64,000 nucleotides of DNA from Bacteroidales bacterium (lineage in GTDB: Bacteria > Bacteroidota > Bacteroidia > Bacteroidales > UBA932), in assembly GCA_016291185.1 (NCBI GenBank), contig JAEFAI010000002.1, positions 57,910-121,909 on the forward strand. The letters are read 5' to 3'. Under the pieces are notes generated by a model. The model searched no databases, had not been told where the DNA came from, and was given only the letters and a program-made list of their open reading frames with translations. Of the stretch, positions 17,024 through 25,081 are shown piece after piece. How positions within the stretch are numbered: position 1 is the first letter of the stretch; each line of letters opens with the position of its first letter. The translations under genes were made by a program, and so were the position numbers.

Positions 17024-18148
17024 TTGAAAATCGCCATACTGTCCTGCTTCTACCCTTACCGCGGAGGGATCGCCCAGTTCAACGCCAACCTTTTTGAAGA
17101 GCTGGGCAAAACGCACGACGTCCGCGCATTCAATTTCAGCAGACAGTATCCCGACATCCTTTTCCCGGGCAAGACCCAGTACGTAACGAAAGAAGATGAA
17201 GCCGTACCCATCGAGGCGGAAGCCTTGCTGGATACGGCTAATCCTTTCTCGTGGAGCCACACGGCCCGCGCCATCCGCGCCTGGGAGCCGGATCTGCTCC
17301 TGGTCCGCTACTGGATGTCCTGGTTCGCCCCGTCGCTGGGCGACGTGGCCCGGAAAATGGCTCCCGGCTGCCGCGTGATCGGCATCCTGGACAACGTCAT
17401 CCCGCACGAGCGGCACTGGTTCGACACGCCGCTCACGCGCTGGTTCCTCAAAGGTCTGGACGGCGCCGTGACCCTCTGCGAAGAGGTCGGCCGCGACCTG
17501 CTGGCCCTGCGGCCGGACATCCCGCACACCGTCCTTCCCCACCCCATCTACACCCATTTCGGGGCGAAGCTTCCGCGCGAAGAAGCGGAGCGCCGCCTCG
17601 GGCTGTCCGCCGGCCGCCGGACCCTGCTCTTCTTCGGACTCATCCGCGAGTACAAGGGCCTGGACATCCTCCTGCAGGCTTTCGACCTGCTGGACGAGCG
17701 CTACCAGCTCGTCATCGCCGGCGAACCCTATGGCTCTTTTGACAAATACCGGAAGCTCATCGACGACGGCCGCGCCCCGGCCGACGTCCACGTTTTTCCG
17801 GACTACATCCGCGACGCCGAGGTCAAGAACTACTTCAGCGCCGCGGACTTGACCGTTCTCCCCTACCGCAGCGCCACCCAGAGCGGCATCAGCTCGGTCT
17901 CCAACCACTTCGGCGTGCCGATGGTGGTCACCGACGTGGGCGGTCTGAGGGAAACAGTCGGCGCACGCGGCACGGGAATTGTCTGCGATAACGGGACACC
18001 CGCGTGCATCGCTGCCGCCATCACCCGATACTTCGACGAACCGGCCCTGCAGGAAACGCTCCGCGCCGGGATCGCCGCCGAAAAGGAGCGACTCTCCTGG
18101 AGCCGCTTCGCCCAAGATTTGATGACTTTCGCCGAAAGCATAAAGTAA
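17024..18148 (+). CDS. GT4-type glycosyltransferase
   Basis: The 374-residue protein has the two Rossmann-like halves of a GT-B glycosyltransferase. The N-terminus shows the acceptor-side motif (FYPYRGGIAQFNANL). The C-terminal half shows the family 4 donor-binding features FFGLIREYKGLDILLQAF, LPYRSATQSGISSVS and PMVVTDVGGLRE. It starts with TTG at 17024, three bases after the preceding stop; no ATG fits the N-terminal motif. There is no membrane segment, so it should act on the cytoplasmic face. Donor and acceptor are unknown; surface glycan or lipopolysaccharide assembly is a reasonable guess. Confidence 0.88.
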   Translation: MKIAILSCFYPYRGGIAQFNANLFEELGKTHDVRAFNFSRQYPDILFPGKTQYVTKEDEAVPIEAEALLDTANPFSWSHTARAIRAWEPDLLLVRYWMSWFAPSLGDVARKMAPGCRVIGILDNVIPHERHWFDTPLTRWFLKGLDGAVTLCEEVGRDLLALRPDIPHTVLPHPIYTHFGAKLPREEAERRLGLSAGRRTLLFFGLIREYKGLDILLQAFDLLDERYQLVIAGEPYGSFDKYRKLIDDGRAPADVHVFPDYIRDAEVKNYFSAADLTVLPYRSATQSGISSVSNHFGVPMVVTDVGGLRETVGARGTGIVCDNGTPACIAAAITRYFDEPALQETLRAGIAAEKERLSWSRFAQDLMTFAESIK

Positions 18149-19378
18149 ATGATTATGAAGAAACTCAGCATTCTCGCCCTCCTCGTCTGCGCACTCTCGC
18201 TCAACGCCTGCGCCCAATGGTACTTGTTCCCCGGCAAGAAGAAAAAAGCCGACACCACCAAGGTGGATTCCATGCGGAACTACCGGCCGGACACCGTGGC
18301 GAAGCAAGCCGCGACGGCACCCAAGGACAGCGTCCTGACGGAGGAAACGCCCGCACAGGATATGCCGTTCGAGTTGGACACGCCAAGCGTCGTCCGCATC
18401 GGCCTCGTCCTGCCGCTGCAAGCTTCTGCCCAGAAGCCCAGCGAGAACTTCCTGGATTTCTACAGCGGCGCCTTGCTGGCGCTGCGCGAGATGGGTGAGG
18501 CCGGCCTGAAAGCCGAGCTGCAGGTCTATGATTCCGCAGACAGCAGAACCACCATCCCGCAGTCGCTCATTGACGAGAACGACGTCATCATCGGCCCGGT
18601 CTCCTACGAGGAGCTGGAGCGCGCCGCCGCCCTGTGCCGGCGCAAGGTACTGATCTCGCCACTGGAGCCCAAGGCCGCCACGCTGGCCGCCACCGGCGCC
18701 GTGGTCCAGGCTCCGACCAGCACGGACGCCCAGGTGGACGAACTGGTCCAGTGGGTGAGCGAGGATCTTCGATTCGGAGAATCCCTGTATGTCGTGTGCG
18801 ACACCTCCGCCTACACGCTGGGCGGGCAGAGCGCCTATCTGCTCAAGCAGCTGCAGGTGCACGGCGTGCGCTACGAGAGCGTGAACTCCGTGGAGGAACT
18901 GCCTCTTGACAAAAAGCAGAAAATCCGCGTGACGGTGGCGTCCGACCAGGATTCCTTCATCACCTCCGTGATCCGCGGCCTGGGCATCGAAGGCGCGCGC
19001 GGCGGCAACATCGTCTTTTACGGCACGGCCCGCATGCGCACCAACGGCACGTCACAGACCGACTTCCACAACACGGAGGCCCACATGGCCCTGTCCTACT
19101 TCGTCGACTACGACGACCCGGCCGTGCGCAACTTCGTGCTGACCTACCGTTCGCTCTTCCAGGGCGAGCCCGGCTCCTTCGCCTTCCAGGGCTACGACAC
19201 CACGCACTATTTCGTCACCCTGTGCGCCAGGTACGGCCGCCAGTGGTACAAGAAGCTCCCCGAGTACGGCGAGAAAGGACTGCAGGCGGACTTCCGCTTC
19301 CGCGATAAGCCCGCCCGCGTCAATCAGGCTGCACGCCGTGTCGTCTATCATTCCGACCTGACGACGGAAAGGCGCTAA
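18149..19378 (+). CDS. Lipoprotein with periplasmic binding protein (type 1) fold
   Basis: The protein (409 residues from ATG 18149; ATG 18155 is an alternative) has a lipoprotein signal with lipobox LNAC. A low-complexity linker rich in Lys, Thr and Asp follows, then a type 1 periplasmic binding fold starting VRIGLVLPLQASAQKPSENFLDFYSGALLA (given here only as a boundary) near residue 80. This resembles amino acid ABC substrate-binding proteins and the LpoA activator of penicillin-binding proteins. No ABC permease or ATPase gene lies nearby, so uptake is not supported and a regulatory or wall-related role is possible. It begins right after the glycosyltransferase stop and its own stop overlaps the end of the convergent adenylation gene by three bases. 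Confidence 0.72.
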   Translation: MIMKKLSILALLVCALSLNACAQWYLFPGKKKKADTTKVDSMRNYRPDTVAKQAATAPKDSVLTEETPAQDMPFELDTPSVVRIGLVLPLQASAQKPSENFLDFYSGALLALREMGEAGLKAELQVYDSADSRTTIPQSLIDENDVIIGPVSYEELERAAALCRRKVLISPLEPKAATLAATGAVVQAPTSTDAQVDELVQWVSEDLRFGESLYVVCDTSAYTLGGQSAYLLKQLQVHGVRYESVNSVEELPLDKKQKIRVTVASDQDSFITSVIRGLGIEGARGGNIVFYGTARMRTNGTSQTDFHNTEAHMALSYFVDYDDPAVRNFVLTYRSLFQGEPGSFAFQGYDTTHYFVTLCARYGRQWYKKLPEYGEKGLQADFRFRDKPARVNQAARRVVYHSDLTTERR

Positions 19379-21816
19379 ATGTTTTTCAGGAAATAATCCA
19401 CAATCATCTTCTTGCTCTCCCGCGTGACCAGGAACTCATTGTGGTTGGTGGGACTCTGGATGATTTCACAGTCAGGATAGCGCCGTTTCCAGCGCTGCTC
19501 GTTGGTAAAGAACTCCTCCTTCTCCAGCCGCATCACCTCGGGCGTTTTCTCGATGCCCGTGTTGACGGCGCTTCCTTCCGTGTAAATACTGGAAACGATG
19601 GAGGTGACGGGGCCGTTGTAGGTCTCCTCCGGCATCGTGGCCATCAGGTTGATGTCCAGATCCACGCGGGCGTTGTTGCGCTCCTCGTTGTAAAAAGGAA
19701 AGAAGTACATCGCACGCATCTTCTGCTGCAGGGAGATGTCCCGGTCCAGCTCGCCGTCCAGGACCACCACGCGGGGCTTGTTCGCCTTATCGTTGTACAG
19801 GCGCATGGCCAGGACGAGCGCTTGCTCGCCACCGGCGCAGAAACCGGTGATCGCCACGACGTTGCGCGTCTGCACGACATTCTTGACAAGCTTGACGTAC
19901 TCGTCCACCAGGCCGTTTATGTCCGTCAGCCGGTCCTCCATGATGGTATGGTAAGACTCTAAGGCGAAGATGGCGTATTTGTGGGAGATCCGCTCGGCCC
20001 ATTCGCCGAAGATGAACGAGAAGCTGGTGAAGCCGCTGATCACGATAATGACCGGCTTGTTCGGGTCATTCCCCGAATCGCCGTACCAGAACGCGTTGGG
20101 ATGTTTGTCCGCGGCCATAACCTTGCGGATGGTCCGCAGCGTGTAGAAGTCGTTGGCGGTCAGGTGGAAACCGGACATGCCCATCTGGACGGTCAGCTGC
20201 ATGACATGCAGCGAGGTGATACCCAGGTCGTTGAAAAGATCCGCATCGACATTGACGCTGGGCAGGCCGAGCATCGCGGCCGTGGCCTGCATAAGCAGTT
20301 CCTCGTTCGGCGTCAGCGGCGTATCATTCTGGACGACCGGATCCAGCGCCCTGTTCACGAGGGTGGTCTTGTCGATCTTGCCGTTGATGTTCAGTTTGAA
20401 GTCTGCGACCTGGTTCCAGTACGTAGGCACCATATAGCCAGGCAGCTGCTTGGCAACGTTCTTCCGGATCTGCTCCAGGCTGTCGATCCCCTCGGCGGTC
20501 CGGACATAGGCCACGATATATTTCTCGGATCCGATGTCTTCCAGGCGCACAAAGGCCCGCAACACACCGTCCTGACGCTCGATCGCCGTGCAGATCTCGC
20601 CCAATTCGATGCGGTAGCCGTGGAGCTTGACCTGCGAATCCAAGCGGCCAATGTAGTTGAAGCTGCCGTCCTCGTTGAGTCTCACCAGGTCGCCGCTGTG
20701 GTAGAGGCGGGACACGTCGATGCCGTCATGCTCCTGCTCGTAGGGGTTGTCGAAGAACATCTTCGCATTCAGGTCCGGACGGTTCCAGTAGCCGTTGGCC
20801 AAATGCACGCCGCTGATCAGCAGTTCTCCTTCTTCGCCCGGGCGCACCCGTTTTCCGTCCTCACCGGCGACATAACACACCACCCCGGGGAACGGATAAC
20901 CGATGCTCTGCCACGCATCCGCATTCCGGACCTCCAGAGCGGTCACGGCGACACAGGCTTCCGTGGGCCCGTATGCAATCACAAAACGGTAGGGATACTT
21001 GCCGACGATCCTGCAGGTAAGGCTTTCCGGAACGGCTTCGGCCCCGGTTGCCAGGGTGTCCAGCGTCGGGAAATCGAAATCCAGGAAAACGGCCAGCAAC
21101 GACGGCGGGAGCAAGGCGAAAGTGATCTGCTGCGAGCGGATCATTTTCTGAAGCAGGGTGGCATCATGCCGCTGCTCGTCCTGGGCAATGACCAGGGTGC
21201 CGCCATAGTAGATCGAAGAGAAAATCTCCAGCACGGATACGTCAAAACTGATGCTGGCGAACTGGAGGATGACAGAGCGGTCGCTGATGTTGAAGACATC
21301 CGGCAGGCTCACCGTCTGCAGGAAGCTGCAGAGCGCCTTGTAGGGCACAGAAACCCCCTTGGGCTGACCAGTAGTGCCCGACGTATAAATCATATAGGCT
21401 TCGGAGACCGCACCGCTCAGCACAGGCAGCGTCTCCAGCAGCGGGCTGGCAAGGAGTTCCGGGAGATTGTCCCGGGTAATCAGGATGCTCAGGGACGCGT
21501 CCCGGCAGATGAAATCCCGGCGGTCCTCCGGCGTCTCCACGTCGATGGGAACATACGAGCAACCCAGCTTTCCGGCAGCCAGAATGCAGGGGACATAATC
21601 CTCGCTGCGGGAGAGCGAGATACCGATGCGGACAGGGACATCCCCGACGGCCTTGTCGCCGACCTTTCGCGCTACGCCGGACGCAATATGGCGGGCCATC
21701 TCGTCCATTTGGGCGTACGAGACCTCCCGGTCTCCGATGATGTAAGCTGTCTTGCCCTTGTATTTTTCAATAATGGATTGAATCCGCGCCGCAAATTTCT
21801 CGTAATAAAAGTCCAT
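19375..21816 (-). CDS. Single-module NRPS-like enzyme: adenylation, carrier and Cys-thioesterase domains
   Basis: The 813-residue enzyme has an amino-acid adenylation domain (about 1-490) with YMIYTSGTTGQPKG (141-154), SFDVSVLEIF, AYGPTE (281-286), YHSGDL and the A10 lysine in NGKID (Lys480). A carrier domain (about 500-570) follows with phosphopantetheine serine Ser535 in DLGITSL. An alpha/beta-hydrolase thioesterase (about 585-813) ends the chain with the nucleophile elbow GFCAGG. Its nucleophile is Cys660 rather than serine, with Asp687 and His792 as likely triad partners. There is no condensation domain. Reading the pocket by alignment to PheA gives D-V-L-L-A-G-A-V-A-K, suggesting a hydrophobic alpha-amino acid; this is tentative. 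It is the last gene of a six-gene operon. The product is unknown. A phosphopantetheinyl transferase is not in the window. Confidence 0.88.
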   Translation of the reverse strand: MDFYYEKFAARIQSIIEKYKGKTAYIIGDREVSYAQMDEMARHIASGVARKVGDKAVGDVPVRIGISLSRSEDYVPCILAAGKLGCSYVPIDVETPEDRRDFICRDASLSILITRDNLPELLASPLLETLPVLSGAVSEAYMIYTSGTTGQPKGVSVPYKALCSFLQTVSLPDVFNISDRSVILQFASISFDVSVLEIFSSIYYGGTLVIAQDEQRHDATLLQKMIRSQQITFALLPPSLLAVFLDFDFPTLDTLATGAEAVPESLTCRIVGKYPYRFVIAYGPTEACVAVTALEVRNADAWQSIGYPFPGVVCYVAGEDGKRVRPGEEGELLISGVHLANGYWNRPDLNAKMFFDNPYEQEHDGIDVSRLYHSGDLVRLNEDGSFNYIGRLDSQVKLHGYRIELGEICTAIERQDGVLRAFVRLEDIGSEKYIVAYVRTAEGIDSLEQIRKNVAKQLPGYMVPTYWNQVADFKLNINGKIDKTTLVNRALDPVVQNDTPLTPNEELLMQATAAMLGLPSVNVDADLFNDLGITSLHVMQLTVQMGMSGFHLTANDFYTLRTIRKVMAADKHPNAFWYGDSGNDPNKPVIIVISGFTSFSFIFGEWAERISHKYAIFALESYHTIMEDRLTDINGLVDEYVKLVKNVVQTRNVVAITGFCAGGEQALVLAMRLYNDKANKPRVVVLDGELDRDISLQQKMRAMYFFPFYNEERNNARVDLDINLMATMPEETYNGPVTSIVSSIYTEGSAVNTGIEKTPEVMRLEKEEFFTNEQRWKRRYPDCEIIQSPTNHNEFLVTRESKKMIVDYFLKNI

Positions 21817-21860
21817 TCTTTCAGGCTGATCAATAAATATACTTGTGATAGGGAATATAA

Positions 21861-24215
21861 TCAGATTTTCAAGCGGATATGGCCCAGCAGCCAGAGGCCG
21901 GCCTGCTGCATGGGGGCAACGCTGGAGCCACCCTGCGCGTAACGGGCATTGGTCACATTATACACATTCACCCCCAGTTCCATTTTCCAGAACTGATAGT
22001 TGGCACCCACATCCACCAGGGCGCGGGCCGGAATGGCAATTTCCAGCTCAGGCATACCGGGCAGGGTGTACAGCGATCTCTGTTCGGAAGAGAAGATGGC
22101 GTGCGCGTGGAGCTTCAGGCCCGAAAGGATTTCGTAAGAAGCTGAGAGATTGGCCTGGAAATCCGGGATGTTATACACGCTGTGGTTGAAGACCGTGAAA
22201 TTCTGGGAATTCAGGACGCGCTGCCAGGTGAAGTTTCCGTCCACCCGGAATTTGGAGGAAGAATAGCCCAGGGCGACTTCCACACCGGTATTGGTCATAC
22301 TACCGGCATTCACATTACCGACTTCGCTCTGAATGATGAAATTATCGGCCTTATTGACGAAGCCGCTCAGCTCCATCTTCAGGCCGCGGACCAGCTTGCC
22401 GTCGCTGTAGAAGGACAGCTGCCAGGAATTCAGATACTCCGGCGCCAGATCGGCATCTGCCGAGTTGATATCGAAGGTATTGTTGCGATAAAAATAGGGC
22501 GCATCCACAAACGCCTTGGAGTAGCTCAGCTTGGCACTCCACTTGGGTCGGGAGTAGATGAGAGCGATACGGGGCGAGAGGACGTGCATCGTTTTCTGGT
22601 TGGACCTCATTTTGAAGTCGTAGCGCAAGCCGGCATTCAGAACAAGCCCCTTGCGCCAGGTGTGCTTCAGCTGAAGGTAGGCATCGGCACTGGTCTCGTT
22701 GCCCGTTTTCAGGATCTTCTCGTCATTGAAGGATTTCAGGATCAGGTCGAAATCCTTGCCCTCCAGATAGACGGCGTCATCCAGCCGGAACCGGTTGGCG
22801 TGGCCACCCAGCATCAGGACGCCCGAATGGTTCTCGCCCATCGAATAATTGTAGCTTCCCTGGGCCGAAACGCCATAGGTGTACTCATTCCAGTTCACGC
22901 TTTGGAACACGCCGTCAAAAAGCATGATGGTAACGTCTTCCGCGCCATTGGGGTGCAATTCATTGATTCCCACGTCGGGAACGGCGTCCCCATCGACCTG
23001 GTAACGCTGCTGATGCTGCGAGTCGTAGGTGGCGGCAATCTGCCAGGAGAAACTCCCCCGGCTGTCGGCATAGCCCAGCTCAGCGTGCTGCGAAGTGATG
23101 GCGTATCCGGGCGCATTCCCGTTGAGCAGCCGGTAACGGCCGTAGTCATACGGCGTAAAGAAGTAGCTGAGCGTCAAGGGTGCCACCGTCTTGGCGAAGC
23201 GGCGGTTGTAGAGCAGGTGCATCTTGTCCCACTTGAGCGCGAGGCCGAAATCGTAGGACGGGGCCCGGTTGTATCCGCCGATGATCATATCGCCCTCCAT
23301 CGGCATGACGGCATACGGCTGCTCATCCCAGTTGCCCTCATAGTGAACCTTCTGGCCATCAGCGTTGTAGAGGCTGGCCCAGCTCAGGATGTCCAGCGAG
23401 AGGAAGTGCTTGCCGAAAAGCAGATCGCCCCGGAGCTGACCGTAGTTGCCGCCGCTCACCTGAGCCATGAATCCGTCCACATCAGAGCCTTCCTTGGTAA
23501 TGATGTTGACCACACCCGTCAGAGCGACGCCGCCGTACAGAGACGACGCAGGACCCCGAAGCACCTCGATCTGCTTGACTTTCTCGAGGCTGATGGAGAA
23601 ATCCGGACTGGCCGCGTTGGTCGAATAGCTGTTCAGGCGGTGTCCGTTCAACATGATGAGAATCTTCTCCTGGCCCGACGAATAGACACCGCGCATAGCC
23701 ACGTTCAGCTCCTCGTTGCTGGCGATGTCCGTCATACCGGGGACGTAGGCCACCAGGGCGTCTTTCAGGGTCCGGGCGCCGATACTCCGGAGCATATCTT
23801 CCGTGATGAGCGTCACGGGCACAGGCGCCTCCTCGATGGACTCCGCCTGCTGGGAAGCCGTCGTAATCGTGGCCGTCTTGCCGGCCCGGAGGCGGTTCAC
23901 CATTTCGGTAAAACGCGGCACGTCATTATAGACCCTGTAATAAGGATCGACGGCCAGCAGTTTGGTCACCCAGTCCTCAGCCACGGCGGGCTTATCCATA
24001 TTCAGGTTGCAAAGGGCAAGCATCCGGTACACCCCGATCCGGTCCTCCCCGTGAAAAGCGTTCAGCGATCTGGTCAGGAGGGTGTCGGCTTTTTCAAACA
24101 TGCCCAACTCGTATGCTTCCAGGGCAGACTCGTACAGATGCAAATCATCCTGCGCACGAGCCGCGAATGAGCAGCAAACGAGGAAGAAGGCGATGATGAA
24201 GCTCTTGATTCTCAT
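21861..24215 (-). CDS. TonB-dependent receptor with helical (TPR-like) N-terminal extension
   Basis: The 784-residue outer membrane protein has a signal peptide ending ARAQ. An alpha-helical region with tetratricopeptide character follows at about residues 25-105 (YESALEAYELGMFEKADTLL), then a plug domain (TLKDALVAYVPGM, VEVLRG-type segment KQIEVLRGPASSLYGG) and a 22-strand barrel. It lacks the carboxypeptidase-like N-terminal domain of SusC proteins and no SusD gene follows, so it belongs to the siderophore/vitamin-type receptor class rather than the glycan type. Its start overlaps the stop of the histidine kinase gene by 4 bases and it lies 44 bases before the adenylation-thioesterase gene. 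Uptake or sensing of the pathway product or a related ligand is inferred. Confidence 0.85.
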   Translation of the reverse strand: MRIKSFIIAFFLVCCSFAARAQDDLHLYESALEAYELGMFEKADTLLTRSLNAFHGEDRIGVYRMLALCNLNMDKPAVAEDWVTKLLAVDPYYRVYNDVPRFTEMVNRLRAGKTATITTASQQAESIEEAPVPVTLITEDMLRSIGARTLKDALVAYVPGMTDIASNEELNVAMRGVYSSGQEKILIMLNGHRLNSYSTNAASPDFSISLEKVKQIEVLRGPASSLYGGVALTGVVNIITKEGSDVDGFMAQVSGGNYGQLRGDLLFGKHFLSLDILSWASLYNADGQKVHYEGNWDEQPYAVMPMEGDMIIGGYNRAPSYDFGLALKWDKMHLLYNRRFAKTVAPLTLSYFFTPYDYGRYRLLNGNAPGYAITSQHAELGYADSRGSFSWQIAATYDSQHQQRYQVDGDAVPDVGINELHPNGAEDVTIMLFDGVFQSVNWNEYTYGVSAQGSYNYSMGENHSGVLMLGGHANRFRLDDAVYLEGKDFDLILKSFNDEKILKTGNETSADAYLQLKHTWRKGLVLNAGLRYDFKMRSNQKTMHVLSPRIALIYSRPKWSAKLSYSKAFVDAPYFYRNNTFDINSADADLAPEYLNSWQLSFYSDGKLVRGLKMELSGFVNKADNFIIQSEVGNVNAGSMTNTGVEVALGYSSSKFRVDGNFTWQRVLNSQNFTVFNHSVYNIPDFQANLSASYEILSGLKLHAHAIFSSEQRSLYTLPGMPELEIAIPARALVDVGANYQFWKMELGVNVYNVTNARYAQGGSSVAPMQQAGLWLLGHIRLKI

Positions 24216-25075
24216 TTTACAATTTTGGCAGGAATGATAAACGTAAACGTGGTGCCGACCATCGGCTCCGTCTCCACGAGCAGCTGGCCGCCATGGTTCT
24301 TGGTGATGACATCATAGGTGATGCTCATGCCCAGACCCGTGCCCTGGCCGGCAGGCTTGGTGGTAAAGAAATTCTCAAAGATCTTCTCCTTGATCTCGGG
24401 GGTCATACCCATGCCGTTGTCCGTGATGTCGATGCGGATTTCCGCCTCACCGGCGTCCTTGTCGCTCTGGGCGACCTTCACCGTGATGGTGGGCACATAG
24501 TCGGCTCCTTCCTGCCCGGAGCGTTCCTTGACCGTGTAGCAGGCATTGTTCATGACATTGAGCACGGCCCGGCTGAGGTCCTGCGGAATCACCATCACCT
24601 TGGGCAGGCCCTCCGGGATCTCCTCCCGGATGGTGATATTGAAACTCTTGTCGTTGGCCCGCATGGCGTGATAGCTGAGCCACACGTACTCGTGCACCAG
24701 CTGCCCCACGTCGGTCGGGAGCTTTTCGCCGGCCTTGCCGCGGCTCTGCAGCAGGATGCCGCGAATGATGCTGATGGCGCGCTCACCATGCTCCTGGATC
24801 TTCTCGAGGTTCTCGCCCAGATCCACCGAAATGTCTTTCAGGTCGGCGGCATCATCCTCGCCCAATTTCTCCGCGCAGTCGTCCACGATCTCCTGCAGGT
24901 CCTCCAGCAGTTTGACGGACATCTTGCTGAAGTTGATCACGAAATTCAGCGGATTCTGTATTTCATGGGCGATGCCGGCGCTGAGCAAACCCAGCGACGC
25001 CATCTTTTCCTGCCTGTTCAACTGCGCCTGCAAATAAGCTACCTGCTGTTTCAGGCCTTCCAGTTCCTCTTCCAT
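24212..25075 (-). CDS. Soluble sensor histidine kinase
   Basis: The 287-residue protein has a short N-terminal coiled coil, a dimerisation/phosphoacceptor helix SAGIAHEIQNPLNF with His37, and a complete HATPase domain. The ATPase shows an N-box (LNVMNNACYTV), G1 (DITDNGMGM), an F-box (FENFFTTKP) and G2 (GQGTGLGMSI). There is no signal peptide, membrane segment or PAS domain, so it is a cytoplasmic kinase without its own sensor. It sits 6 bases after the gene for a membrane sensor whose own phosphoacceptor histidine is missing, and in the same operon as a response regulator. A shared signalling complex is therefore likely. Confidence 0.88.
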   Translation of the reverse strand: MEEELEGLKQQVAYLQAQLNRQEKMASLGLLSAGIAHEIQNPLNFVINFSKMSVKLLEDLQEIVDDCAEKLGEDDAADLKDISVDLGENLEKIQEHGERAISIIRGILLQSRGKAGEKLPTDVGQLVHEYVWLSYHAMRANDKSFNITIREEIPEGLPKVMVIPQDLSRAVLNVMNNACYTVKERSGQEGADYVPTITVKVAQSDKDAGEAEIRIDITDNGMGMTPEIKEKIFENFFTTKPAGQGTGLGMSITYDVITKNHGGQLLVETEPMVGTTFTFIIPAKIVK

Positions 25076-25081
25076 AAGACT

